A DNA stretch of 64,000 nucleotides from Cristatella mucedo (GCA_009760855.2 WPIO01000029.1:2063501-2127500); one strand, 5' to 3'; shown: positions 48,241 through 61,584, counted from the stretch's first letter. The notes: a model not told the origin generated them from the letters alone. Program-made: numbers and translations.

Positions 48241-49923
48241 CTCACTCTCTCTCTCTGCATCACATACATCAGCTGACGTCATCCCTAACAAAGCATGCAT
48301 CAACTGAGTTTCGGATGGCCAATTACTTTTTTAACCGGGGTGCAATGATCATACACGGCTTTGCCCAAGCACATGCCCTAGTTAAAGATTTCAAGCCAGA
48401 ATACTGTAAAGATAAAGAACATGGTTGTGAGATCATCTACTCAGTTGGATCCCAGGCCAGTCTGCCAACCAATTTCGAAAATTGAGTTTTCTTAGAATTT
48501 CTACACCTTTCTTTATGCTGTCTGTTCTGCCATTCAATAAGAAAGCATGTCTTTATGCATGCTACCGGAAGAACTCAAAGCAAGTGCCTACTTTGTAGAA
48601 AAAGCCATCGACAGAGTGGCAATCTGTCGATGTACTGTTGTTGGGTCGATTGGAAATCTACAAGTCTACAAGAACAGATTGCATCAGCTTCACCAGCATT
48701 CTTTTTTGACACATCACATTTGAGTTTATTTGGGCACAAGTATCCTCTGCTACTAGCATGTGATACGAGTTTCCCTGCAGATGTGGTATCATTACCCAAA
48801 GCATGTGGTACCCACACCAGATCAGATGCAAAAGCGCACTCGGGGAGCATAGAAGCGATTGACATCCGGGGTACTAGCAGCTTTCTCTCTCATGAAGTAG
48901 TTCAGGTCGTAAGAAAATTAACATAAACCTCATAGAAGGCATCGATTAGTTAAAGTCAGCAGTATATTTTAGATTGCAGATTTCCTGATTTGCCACATAC
49001 ACGTTTTGGATTAAAAAATCAGCAAGTATTTTTTCTTTATAAAGTCTCTAGATGCAAAGTATCTCTGCCAAGCCAGTGGTAAACCGATGACTCAGTATTG
49101 CTCAATTTCAAGACCTACCAGATTTTTTCCTTAGCTTGCATCGCGACATCCAGCAGCATTCAGAGATGAAAAAATGTTCTGGTCTCTTTGGGGATCCTTC
49201 TTTTTACAAGAAAAAAGGGTTGGTAAAGTCAAACCTCTAGCAAATTAGGCTTTATCTGCTCCTGATTTAACAGCTAGAGTTGACAACAGGGGATGGACAG
49301 GCTGGTTCTCATTCAAATTGCCTAGATGGTCAGATTCCATGAGAATAGAGCTAGACCAGCATTGGCTTGTAAGGAGCTGTTAAGCTTAGAGGCACACCAG
49401 TCCATATTTTAAAAGACTTGTCATAGTTTCTTCGTGTTTGTGTACTGGCTTTCACGCCAGACTACTACTTCGTCAAGCGGTAGTGCAATTACTCTGGTGT
49501 TACGAACCATTGCCACCAGTAAGGTCTAGAAGTAGTCGAGTTCCCATTATTGGGTGTGATCAATTAGTTAGCCCGTAGGTCCAAACTGCAGATATGGCAG
49601 ACGAGGTTATTGCAAAAAAAGCTTGACCGCCGAAAGTTTGCCAATAATATATGAACAAATCCTTTAGGGTGAATATACATACACGGTCATTTATGTTTAC
49701 CCTACCCTAAATCAATGAAAATGAGCAGGTGGCACAAGTTTGTGCTATTTCAGATATCAAAAAATGGGTGAGGAACACTTCGAATGATACAGAGTGCTTA
49801 TGGTACTATTGGATCATTCTTCAATGCCTGGCAAGCAGAGATCTGGTTACATGAGTGCATAACAATGTAGCAAAAACCAGCTCATCAGTCGGACAGAATC
49901 GCATTGCAAGCCGCCAGCAGGTT

Positions 49924-50105
49924 GAGCCGCGATGGCACACTAGGTAAGGCGGTTGCTTTTCACGACTTCAGTCCCGAGGCTGTGGGTTCGAATCCTGTGG
50001 TGGGCGATTCTTTATCGCTACTGCAAGTGGTGGCAATAGCTGTAAAGACTCTTCTGTCGCTATATAAAAAGGTTGTTAAATCAGCTAGTATTTTTTAAAT
50101 AATTA
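49924..50105 (+). repeat. SINE-B copy, full length
   Basis: CGATGGCACACTAGGTAAGG, GTGGGTTCGAATCCTG, GGGCGATTCTTTATCGCTAC, GTTGTTAAATCAGCTAGTA-type tail, then a short T/A tract. Confidence 0.9.
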
Positions 50106-50580
50106 GGTATAATCTTGCGGAAGGGTATCAGGTCACAGGTACAAGGTGTACCTCAAAGCCACTGAAAGCAGAGCAACCCAACGTTCGGACAAGCTTGAGA
50201 GACCCACTCTCACTCCAAGTCTTGTTCGGTAAGCAGTTCTGGTGAACCAACATTCGGAAAAATGGTATATGTGAAGGTTACCAATAACTCTTTTACAGCC
50301 ATGTGCTACTGAAGCTGGGACGTGGTGAGAAGTGCTACGACCCTTTTCTCTCATTGGCTACTTATGGTGGCAACTGACATGCCATCCCAACATGTAAGCA
50401 CCAACAATCCAAACCTAGTTAAAGTGGCACTCACATCCGATACTTGTATTCTTTATAATGTAAATACACTGAAGTTTATAGTTGCAAATTTGCAGCAAGG
50501 TTGGGCTTCTTGTACATACCAAAACACAGTTGCCCGACAAGACCGAACACTGTACTAAAAAGATGCTGAAACAAGTCTGG

Positions 50581-50756
<176 letters not shown>

Positions 50757-50764
50757 TTCATTGA

Positions 50765-50915
50765 ATTTTGCCCCAAGAGAACTTAATCTCTATTCAGGCG
50801 CTTCATATATATCTCTATTCAGGCGCTTCACATATGCCTCGGGGCTCGAGCCCACGAGCTCAGCCAGACCTTGGTCGGGGAGAGCACCTTAACCACTGGA
50901 CCCATCCAGCACGGC
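50765..50915 (-). repeat. SINE-A copy with internal tail duplication
   Basis: The tRNA-like head (GCCTCGGGGCTCGAGCCCAC, CAGCCAGACCTTGGTCGGGG) and the hairpin tail are clear. ATCTCTATTCAGGCGCTTCA occurs twice (about 50787 and 50812), a partial tail duplication. Confidence 0.88.
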
Positions 50916-51224
50916 ATGAAACTGCAATGGTGTACTTGTTGACACATACTGCTGCAGCTGTGCCTAACATCGGTCTGCTCACACTGCTTCGAGGATAAAC
51001 GGAAAATTTCCCATCCTCAGCTGGTGGGTAAGGATCCTCCAAAGAATTTCTTCATCTACGCTGATGGAAATCCTCCAATCAGAACCTATAGAAACTAATC
51101 AGCTGCCATGCGACCACATGCCAGAACTGCACGATCAATTCAGCCATGCTATAATAAAAAAGCAAGGGAATGACAACGAACTGACAAAGAAATAAGGACA
51201 GTTGTTAACTCAACGATTTGTGGT

Positions 51225-51472
51225 ATTATGTATGTATGCATGTATGTATGCATGCATGTATGTATCTCCGTCTGTAACTCCACAAAGTCATAAAGACCAC
51301 GTGGGTGTTACGCAGGAGAGTTTTGTATAGCGCACCCACAGCCTAAGCGGCTTTCGGTACGCATTCGGTAGCCAACAGACTTCGTCTCACACAACAAAGA
51401 GAAAGTGGGAAGCATAGGAGATTCAGGAGAGCAGTTGAGGTAGTGAGTAGTATGGCAGCCTAAACCGCTGGC
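51225..51472 (-). repeat. LINE-B copy
   Basis: Tail is ATGT/ATGC repeats rather than TAATG, then TATCTCCGTCTGTAACTCC, GACCACGTGGGTGTTACGCA, CAACAAAGAGAAAGTGGGAAG and GGTAGTGAGTAGTATGGCAG. It stops before the polymerase end. Confidence 0.9.
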
Positions 51473-52756
51473 GATTTGCTACCAGTCTCTCCATCTCTCT
51501 TGCTCTCTCATACTCATTCAATTACTCTCCTTTCCTATTTCTCCTTATCTCCCTCACTCCCTCACTCCGTGCTGCATAGAAGCAGCATGCCATACATAGC
51601 TGCATGCACAGCTATGAAACACATGGCTTATGTAGTTCTCGTGCTATATACAGCAGCATGCGGAGCTAGCATCACCTTGTCTGCATAGTTTGTGCAAGCT
51701 GCATGGGCTTAGACCGGATGCCTCTAATGACGTTAATTGCACTGCTGCTAAGTGCAAATGGGTGCATCTGACTCCAAGCAGCTCTGCAATTAACATCATT
51801 ACGCCTATATGAATGAGTGATGCCACAGCCAACTGAAGAAGAAAAACTGAGGGCTGCCCACAATAGTACCAAGTACTAACCACATTAACGAGCTGAGGTT
51901 AAGCTGGTCAATGTGAAAACAGGCATTGCCAGGGCGACATCTTACTGTTATGACAATAATTGCCTTAAAAGGGCATTGTACCTATTGTCTTAGGCAAGCA
52001 CTTAGCTGCAACGAAATAAAGGCAGCCATCTAGCAGGGGATTCTGGCTTTGCAAAGAACAGTAACAAGAAGCAGTCAGGTCACTGATGTTGGTTAGTGCG
52101 AGCTCTAGGTCTAACGTGCAACGCCAGCTGATTGCCAATTACAGCATACCAGTCCAGTAGATCAGCCCTTGCTCAACGTTGGTCACCATGTGAGTAAAAA
52201 ATGAGTTAGCATATCCCTGAATCTAAAGCCATGTCCCCTTTAATCGTCAACATTTCCCCTAGTCGTCGATATAATTCCCACCAATGAGTTTCCGGACGTT
52301 TACATCTGACACCCACACAGTCTTCTGACAACTGCCACCCTCAAAAGAATCAGAAGAATCACTGGTTGTACTTCACCAATCTCTAATGCCTTCGGTCACC
52401 TTCCTCCAAAGGGGGATAGTCCAGAAATCTGAGGTATACGTATCCACCAAAAAGCACTCTCGTGGCATGCCAGGTTAATTCATCTAGGATCACTCACTCC
52501 CATGATGCCTACTCTTAATCCAGGCGTGCTATTTCAAAATGGCTTGTCATTCGATGAACACATTTTTTCCACTGTCACGTTCATCTACTTCAAGCTAATT
52601 AGAATCAAACAAAATCTGGGCCTGCTTGGCTAAGGGTGCGACAGCCAAAATAGTTTACCCGCTTGTGATGTTTCGTCTAGATTACTACATTTCCCTTTAT
52701 TCGGGACATGGCCACTGCCCTTAATCGTCTGAAACATAGAACTCAGCTGCTCGGCT

Positions 52757-52807
52757 GGTATGTCGTCATAGTTGGTATGTCGTCATAGCTGGTATGTCGT
52801 CATAGCC
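52757..52807. repeat. 17-bp tandem repeat, 3 units
   Basis: GGTATGTCGTCATAGTT repeated three times with changes in the last two bases, inside the LINE-D relic just after the NSAARLV region. Confidence 0.95.
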
Positions 52808-53130
52808 TCCACAGAATACCACTTCTGTAAGAGCTTCACTTGATTTCTATCAAATATCGAATCGATTTCAAAATCGTCATCGGGCTTACAAGACACCACA
52901 CTCTTTCACTAGCCTACATATAAGGCTTGCTTGGTCTTCTAGTGTGCTTTTGCATCACTCGCTCCTCGGCATCTAGTCAACTCGCTGTCTCCCCTCACAC
53001 TAAACTGAAATCCTTTGGGGGCCGAGCATTGAGCTTGCATGCACCAAAAGTCTGGAACTTGCCTGCAGCTACGCTCACTACCTGCAATGACCCTGCTTGT
53101 CAGTTAAGTCTCAACTAAAGATGCATCTGT

Positions 53131-53197
53131 CAGATGAGTCAGATCAGTCTGATGAGTCCGATCATGATGAGTCAGATCATGTCAGATCAGTCTGATG
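53131..53197. repeat. GATGAGTCAGATCA tandem repeats
   Basis: Imperfect repeats of GATGAGTCAGATCA and CAGTCTGATGAGTC, immediately after the LINE-D polymerase end. Confidence 0.9.
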
Positions 53198-54884
53198 CAT
53201 GGTCAGCTTTCCTTTTGCACCAGCGAAATTGTCTTTTTTTTGTTCCGGTGTGCATTGCCTGATACCTTTATGTGCTTACCATGATCCAGTGCTTGTTAAT
53301 AACCAGAGGCTCTACTAATGGGCGGTCCTGGTTGTCTTTATGTTTACTTTAGCATACTGGCCTGAGCGTGATGCTTGCTTTTACATTCTTGATACCAAAC
53401 ATGTCACTCATCCTTAGGCACTGATTCTCTTGCAGCGAGTTCTTAAGTACCAGGAAAGAGATTTGGGTCTCTTAGTATGCTATACAAACGACTTATTGCT
53501 TTTATTATTATTATTGTACCTCAATAAAAGTAGTCGTGTGGTCACAGATATACACATTTTCATTATCTGCTATTAATTTTAATGCAATGAAGGCAGCGCA
53601 ACACTTTAGTCGTTGCTTCTATCATTCTTACCTAAGAAGTAGAGCCATGCTGGGTTCCATCCAATAACGTCAGAGAACAGACAGTCTTCTCCCTTGTTGG
53701 TTATGTAGACTACGTAAAACAGATGACTATTTGTGTCAGAATGGACACTATAACCATGCCATGCCTTACGACATTTTGGCTACAGACATACCCAATAGTA
53801 GGTGTCACAAATCTTAAATAAGCACTCAAATCCTCACACTGAACCCTCTGACCCAAACACTTTCAGCTACTGCCCTGGGTGTATACGTGTATATATGGTC
53901 ACCTATTGCAATTTGAAAGTTAGCATCTGCTGAAGCAATACTCGTTGACACCAAAGGGCTCCGTTGGATGTGCAGTCCTTTGTTTGTTTCTTGCGTGTGC
54001 ACTGTGGCATCTACATACTGCCAGGGATTCCGGGACACTCGGTCTCCCATTGCCAGCCTGCTGCTCTGATTGTACAGCTTAGCCCAAATGTCAACTACTG
54101 ACAAAAAATTTAGCTCCTACCTTCATGCTAAGCCTATAATACAGAACATATTCAGTTTGGATGCTTCAGGAAGGATGCCGCAGCATTGCAACATCAAAAG
54201 CAATATCTGGGGCATCAAACGCCAGCAGCTGTGCTGCTAGTACCAAAATGCCCCATTGCCAAAAGGCCAAGGCCTAGGCCGAATTAGCGGTGGTCCAATT
54301 AGCCATTACCAGCAAATCATGACTAATAAACAGCTACTTTGACAGTTCCGAATTGGTGTGGCTGACTTTGCCATGGCCATATCGGCCTACTTTAGATATT
54401 AGAAGTGTTTACTTAGGAGGGGGTCTTTGGCATCACCGTACTAGCCTGACTGTCCTATATGCTCAGACTATTGCTGACCAGAAGTTCTTTGGGTGCCGGG
54501 GATATTTTATGTCTTGGGAGTGTTGCACATATCTGTACTGCAGGAAGCGGGTGTTGTCACGAAGGCACAATCCACATGCACAAGTCTAATCCACACGCAC
54601 ATGCCTACTCCATTATGCACAAGCTTAATCCATGCACAGGCTGGCCACTTATTCCTGCCACTGGGCTAGCAACTGGTAACACATATAACTGGGTCACTTG
54701 TAATGTACTGATCACCGGCAGATAGTGTGGGGATGCTTAAATTACTAGTTCGTGGAGCCTAAAGATAGTCAATATTGAAAGTTGTCTATAAACGGCAAGC
54801 GAGGGATGTGTCAAAAAATGGTTAATACGGATTCACTGTGTGTGGCCTTATAAGCTCACACACTCGCTAGTAGCAAGTGAAAAA

Positions 54885-55045
54885 TAAAAAAAATTACTAG
54901 CTGATTTAACAGCCTCTTTTTGTATAGCAGCAGAAGGGCCTTAAAGGCTATCACCACCGCTTGCGGCAGCAATGAGGGATTGCCCCTGCAGGATTCGAAC
55001 CCACGACCTGGGGACCGGGGTCGTGAAGTGCAACCGTCGTGAAAG
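54885..55045 (-). repeat. SINE-B copy
   Basis: Minus strand: GGTCGTGGGTTCGAATCC, CAGGGGCAATCCCTCATTGC, AAGAGGCTGTTAAATCAGCT, AGTAATTTTTTTTA. The A-box end is rearranged or truncated (GTGCTTTCACGACGGTTGC). Confidence 0.88.
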
Positions 55046-55981
55046 CACCAGCTAGGACAAGACAAAAGCAACCGTTCTACAAAGGCGGTGCACAGACCAT
55101 AATTGACTTATTCGTGCACGCACTCAAACACCGGCTACCAAAGGAACAAACTTTGACATGTATCCCTAAAATCTGGAGCTAAACATCTACCTCCCACGAT
55201 CGGCACACTAGAGATCCGTGGATGCAGCAAGGGCGGTTGGCCGAAGTGGAAGAGGCATCGAGGGAAGCTGCCTCCCCCCCCTTTAAGCTACAGCCCTTTT
55301 GCCTCTGGCCTCTCCTTGGATTCTGACAGGAGGGAGGATTCATTAACCGAGTTATAGTCCCGATAACCACTGGTTTATTGACAAGCACACTGCCATGCTA
55401 TTGGAAGCCGGGTACATTATCTGGGTTCATTCGTACAGGGTTCATTATCTGGGTCATACAGACTAACATTCAGGCACTTAGGTAGATGGGAACTAGTTGG
55501 GGCTTTAGGTCCCGGAACACGATGATGCTGTGAGTGGGCGCACCTCGACAATAACTCCTTCAGCCACCATCCGAGAGCCCCCCCCCCCAGCCCCACGAGC
55601 TCTAGCAGGCAGCCAGGCAAGTTGGGGGGGGGGAGGATGCACTGGGCTTAGAGGGGGAGGGGCTCCGGAGGCTTTTCGAACAGCTGGCCTTCGACTTGCA
55701 ACTTCTGTCAGTGCTTCTTGGGAGTGGGGTTGGGCAGCAGCCCAGCGATGTGGCTTTATCGACTGCTCACAACGGGCGAGCAGCAGCAGTTGGCAAAGGA
55801 CACGCTTAAACTGAGGCTGGCGACTCTGCAGCTGGTGTAAGGACGTACCTAATGGAGGTATGCCACAAGGTGCTTACCTGAGATACTAGGTGCCCTCTGG
55901 ACACCGTGACCCGGCAGGCAGCCGATGCCCCTTACCAAAGCTCACTGAACCGGCACGTGCCCTCGGTCACGTGCCCTCGGT

Positions 55982-56142
<161 letters not shown>

Positions 56143-57609
56143 TCTTGCGACACACTAGATAATTGTGTAAAGACGTGCATTACTGTGAGCTCACCTATCA
56201 CCGAAGTTAGTTTCATCAAAAACCAAATAAACCTGCACAGATGTGCTAGTGCTGCACACTGAACACCTGCATTAGTACAGGCAGCTTGATATCGAGCACT
56301 ATCTGTTGAATGAGCATCGGCACCACGTTGAAAACGCCCGGACTAAACAGATGAGATCAAATTCACAGATGAAGGCAGGGTTTGAATCATAGTTGGTCAC
56401 CAAGAGAGCTGGCTGCTGCAGGAAGTCTATATATAATACAGCTGTCAGCTCTGCAGCTCTTCGGCAGCTCACTGTATGGAATAGGATGACCTACCGATGG
56501 GAAAATGTGTATCGACATCAGTGTGAACTGACAACCCTCTTTGCAACTTTTCTTGCAGCCTCGCTATATAAAAACGAACAGTCGATGTCTCCAGCGACAA
56601 CTTCCTCGTGCCTAGTATGATGCTTCATCGCCCGATAAATAAGGTGTACAAGCAGCGACAAGCATCGTGGGGCAGGAGGACAGGCAGTGACCCCCATATT
56701 CATAAGCCCACTCTCGACAGTCACTAGCAGCAAATCTATGCCCTACGTCCAGTCAATAAGTAACCAACGAACTTTTCATTACTTGCGGGTCTTGCCCACC
56801 CCCTACCCACACAAAACTAGCAAGTTTTGCCCACTAGATGAAAATCCTAGCTCTGCCTTTGGGTACACACCAGCCAGCCAGCTGGTAGTTGTGCTCAAGC
56901 CAAGCCACTTTTCAACACTTGAGACCCATTAAGGATAATGAGCTCAAAATGGCATTCTTAAAGGCATTACTAAACTTGCCTTTCTGTCGATGAGCTATTA
57001 GTATATTTATCTATTTTCTCCTTAGGACCAGGGCAGAAAAGTGCCGGGCACCATAGGACATGACGAAGTGGGAAGGTTGGCTGGTTGGTTGGTGCACGGA
57101 CTCGGTACCCTCGGCACCCAAAGAGGACCCAGGCAAGCTAAGTCAATCTCGATCGGCCGCCTGCTGTGCACCCGCAAACTCAATGCCTGCATGCTGTGGG
57201 GCCGATAGCAGTCCTGCAAAAATAAATGCTGATAAACAAATGCAGCTTGCAAGTCGGCACGGCCCGGCACTAATTTATAGTGCAAAAAACTTTCAACCGT
57301 AATGTTTACAACGTAAGGCCAAGCAGATACAATGAACAACATTGCAGCCGTGGCATGGCTTGTTGGTGAGAACCGGCCAGTACTTCAGCCCTGTCTGTCC
57401 TAGCGGCACACAGCTGCCTTTACAGCTGTCAAATTGGTTAACTTTAAAAAGAATTGCTTCTTAGAAACACACCTGTAACATTATGACCCAAAGTCACAGC
57501 AAACGAAATTGATGCCAAAACCAATCCTCTAACCTTGCCTGAAACACCTGCAGGCTCGAGGCCTCAGAGAATTTATTTTACGTCGTGCGCCTGCGAGGAA
57601 TAAGGGATG

Positions 57610-58410
57610 CCAAGTGTGGTTTAGCCTCCGGATCTTTCGAAACCCACGTTATTTTTGCATGACACAACGAAACCCTGAATCAAAGTGGTCTAGACTAGTG
57701 TCGATTTCTCCGACTAAGGTATTGGCTCTTGGGCGGCAGAAGGCATCTCTCCAGGAGCTGTCATCTCGGTTAGCGGCAACTACAAGCCAGATCATTGCAT
57801 AGAGACAGTGAGCTGGAGGCTTGCCAGGCATAGCATATTGGTAAGGGACCACATCCACTACATGGCAGCCGACTGGAGTCAAGTTTTATGGAACAAGGAG
57901 TCAAAAATTCTTGCTTTTTGCTAATAGCAAAAGAAGAAAATTCGTGGGTCGAAGAAAACATTAGATGTACCTTCCCATCTGTCTCTAGCCAACAGTGAAA
58001 TTCGTGGCGGACGTTTCATGGTTTGGGGTGGGTTCTCCTCCTCCATTGTCAACATTCTGCACAGTTTTAGTGGACTAATGCACCGGCATGTGTAAATCAA
58101 TCTGGTAAAAACAAAATGCTGGGATTAAAAGTGCCAGAGCTCTTCTGGAGAACGATAATAATTGGCAACATGACGATGATCTAAAGTATACAGCAGAAGC
58201 TTCTAAAAAGTTTTTTCTGAAGCAGCTGTAAGTGTCATGAGTTGGCAGAGTCAGTCACCTGACCGAAATCACATTGAGCATCTTTGGGATAGGTTAAAGG
58301 GCTATCTGAGATCTGATTATGTGCCTGCTAGGACTGCAGAAGGGCTGCTTAGCCAGCTGCAGAGCTACTTGGGTACTATTACTCACAGACTTGTAAGAGG
58401 TTGACGTACA
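57610..58410 (+). pseudogene. decayed Tc1/mariner-type transposase
   Basis: In three shifting frames: SLQELSSRLAATTSQII (HTH-like), ADWSQVLWNKESK (for DW-x-VLWSDESKF), GGRFMVWGGFSSS (for GGGSVMVWGCFS), KVFSEAAVSVMSWQSQSP then DRNHIEHLWDRLKGYL (for SPDLNPIENLWxxLK). These are the ordered blocks of a Tc1 DDE transposase, which cuts and pastes DNA at TA sites. Several stops and frameshifts show it is dead. Terminal inverted repeats were not found. Confidence 0.88.
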
Positions 58411-59559
58411 CAATGCCGTGGCATATAAGAGAGGCTATTAAAAGCCGTGAAGGCCTGACCTTTCACTAAATAATAGTTTTACTTATGCAAGACGTTAAGT
58501 ATCCATTCAGTATATAGTGTGCAGAAACTGATGCCGTACTCTTCTGCATGCAAAGTCGGAAGCCAACAACCAGGTGGGCTGCGCTATACCGGGAGGTGCA
58601 AGATTTTTGGGAAAGAGTGTATTCGGTGAACCATTTGTTCTCTCCAAGCATATAGGTACCTCTGTGAGTTGGCTTACCACAGTGGCAGTCGAAAGGTGGT
58701 CGTACCTATTATACCAAGTTAGTGCAAACCAAAAGTAGGCTTATCATGATGCATCGTGCCAATGTGCTCACGGAGCTTAGACGATGGCACTGCTCAGCAG
58801 CGAATTTATGGCAACTTTCAACATGAAATGAGGATGATAATGGGAAGGTGGTACAGAGGCCAGCATGACAACACATTTCCCTACACGCGTAGCTTTTGGG
58901 TTAGTGCTGCTATAGTAGCAGTTTTTGTTCTCAAGTACACCATTACCACATTTTGACACGCATCATCTATCTAATCACCTACTGCAATTGAGAGTACTTG
59001 ATGTCTACCAAAAGAAGAATCTCTCAGCAAAAACATGTATACTGTTATTCTGCATGCATTGGCCTCGGCAGCATTTGTGATCATCATATGAAACCGAGCA
59101 TCGGGTGCCGACTTTGTTTCCAAGTGTGTTAGGACAGCAGTGGTTACTTTTGGGCAGCAATGAAAAACATGCTTACGTTCATTCTTCTGCCCTTCAACAT
59201 ACTCAGGCCAGGTGGAAGATCTCGTCTGCATTCGACCTGAAAAATACGAATCTGGAGAACATCAATGAACAGCAGAAGATGATAGATAAGCAGCACCGCA
59301 CATGAAGCCGGAAATACATAGTGACGAGGCCCCTAGTCCGCCGCCATCCGGGATTACTTTGAGCTCCACCTGGTTGTAGCCAATGCAGGCACAGCATGCA
59401 CAGCTGCAGCTGCACAGCTACAGCCATACTTTATCAGCCTAAGCACTCTCATTTAGCCTCCATTGCAAAGCTAGGCAGTGCCGTGTGCAAGCACAGGCTA
59501 CGTTAGTGCTGTGATGCCTAGTCTTTGCACATGGCTGTTCGAGGCCTGACACGGCTGTC

Positions 59560-59850
59560 TGTTCTTAGATACTTTGATACACGTAGCAATGAAGTGATAA
59601 AGTCAGCTCGTTACTTGATCTTGTCATCCCTTGCTGACACTGTGCATGCTGCCACTAACCACATTTGCATGCTGACCCTGTGCATGTCACCCCTAACCAT
59701 ATTATTCATTTTGTTTGTTTTTCAAGCATGATTTTACTTACTATTCTATTGCATATCACTTTGCAACAAATGTAAAGCGCCTAGAAAGAGATTAAGTTCT
59801 CTGAGGGCGCTTTATCAAGTGCAATACTACTATTATTATTATTATTATCC
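59560..59850 (+). repeat. LINE-A 3' end in sense orientation
   Basis: CTGACACTGTGCATGCTGCC, CACTAACCACATTTGCATGC, CACCCCTAACCATATTATTC and TTCAAGCATGATTTTACTTA, then AAAGCGCC (59774), inner AGAGA, TCTCT and GGCGCTTT (59806), ending in (ATT)n at 59826-59848. It is a clean view of the hairpin tail. Confidence 0.92.
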
Positions 59851-60409
59851 CAAGGGAGTTTGATTCAAAGATGTGTGCAAATCTCAGCCTACAGGACCAG
59901 ATGGCATTATTCTATATTCAACTGATTCTACAGATTTGTTTGGAGCCTACCAAGAGTGGCTCGATTCGATGGAAATCTGGGGGGGGGGTCATCCAGAAGT
60001 CTCAAATAAATACCTTCCAGACTACGGTCAAGCAGCACAATCTTGATCAGTAAGGCATTTCTTGCTTGTCGAATTTCATATTACTGACCTGTTAGCTTCC
60101 ACAAACCTAACTGTTGCAGTTACAACCTAGGCTACTGCCCCCAACAAACGATGCTGAAGCCAATGCCTCACCAATTGCCAGAATCCCCACCAATTGATGC
60201 TACAGCTTCCTCTATTCCCTCCCCTGACATTACTACCTTTGGTGTCACTGCAGTCACTTCGAAGGCCATATGTTTACTCGAGAGCACTGCTGCTGCTTAC
60301 AAATTGAAAGTCGTTCAGTTGCACAAATGAAGTTAATTTACTTACTACCAGCAACTGCAGCGAAGGGTTGCTCTCTAACATCCTTCCTCTATTTATGCTA
60401 CATGCAAAG

Positions 60410-60545
60410 TAAAGTACGAAGCTCTGCCTGTAACTCCACAAACCCATAAAAACTACTTGTGTGCTATGCTGAAGGCAGTGTGTGCTCGAAACCTATTCAT
60501 TGGCAACTCATCCAACAAAGAAAATTTAAGAAGCACAAATGAATC
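60410..60545 (-). repeat. LINE-B relic
   Basis: GCCTGTAACTCCACAAACCC, GTGTGCTATGCTGAAGGCAG and CCAACAAAGAAAATTTAAGA follow LINE-B with heavy decay. Confidence 0.6.
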
Positions 60546-61323
60546 GTGGGGAAGCAGTGATCGACGACTGGAAAAAAGGGAAGCCACAGCCAGCAGCAGA
60601 AGAAAAAATTACTTCCCTGGGCAAGAATTGTGAGAAGTTTGACCAACCACGAGCCATAGAGCAAATGCAGCTGTTTGTCTTTAAATCCTAAGCAGACAAG
60701 CACGGTCGGGAATAAAAACATCCACTGTTGTGCATTTTTATTTCCCAGGTGATATGTCGCATGAAGAGGTGGACACATTTTATCGGCAGTTAATTGCCTA
60801 TGCAGAAGTTTGAGTGAGCTAGCCTTGAGTGTCCAGCTCTTAGCTACCACAGATATGTGTATAAAATACATGAACTAAAAAAACGTGGAGGTTATAAGCA
60901 ACAAAATTTGAGTTTTTATAAAAACATAATGACCCATTGAGGTAACAAATAAAACCAGTAACAGACATATCGATGGAAAAAACTTGGCTAGCAGGGCAAT
61001 ATGCCAGCCAGAACACTAAAAGTGAAACTTCCAAGAATATGGTCAAAAAGCACAATCTTGGTCAGTAAGGCAGGACTCCCTGGCCGAATTTCATATTGCA
61101 CAACCCCATTGTAGATTTAACAGCAGTGCTTCCAAGTGACATCTATTCCCGGAGAGTGCCGAGGGGCAAGCAAGTGGAAAAAAGGAAAAGGGAGAAATGG
61201 GAGGTGCAAGAGAGACAGGCAGAAAGAGAGAGCAAGAAAGAGAGAGCAAGAAAGAGAGAGCTGTGAGAGTGAGGCAGAGATAGTAATAATAATATAGTAT
61301 AGAGATAGTAATAAATAGATCGG

Positions 61324-61455
<132 letters not shown>

Positions 61456-61584
61456 AGAGGGAGAGGACTGAGAGTGCAAGAGAAAGAAAAACAAGTAAGA
61501 GAAGAGTAGGTGAGAAGGAAAGTGTGAGAATATGAAAGGTATGAGGAGGCAACGACAGAGAAGAGGATGACCGGTGAGATATAT

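Larger units (their letters stand above)
52500..53515 (+). repeat. LINE-D relic, sense strand
   Basis: Pieces in shifting frames: GVLFQNGLSFDEHIF, RLDYYISLYSG, NSAARLV-like region, ISNRFQNRHRAYKTPHSF, then LKSFGGRALSLHAPKVWNLP, and a tail with GATTTGGGTCTCTTAGTATG plus (TTA)n at 53500-53513. The order is that of an L2/CR1-type polymerase C-terminus. It is diverged from LINE-A and LINE-C. Confidence 0.82.
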
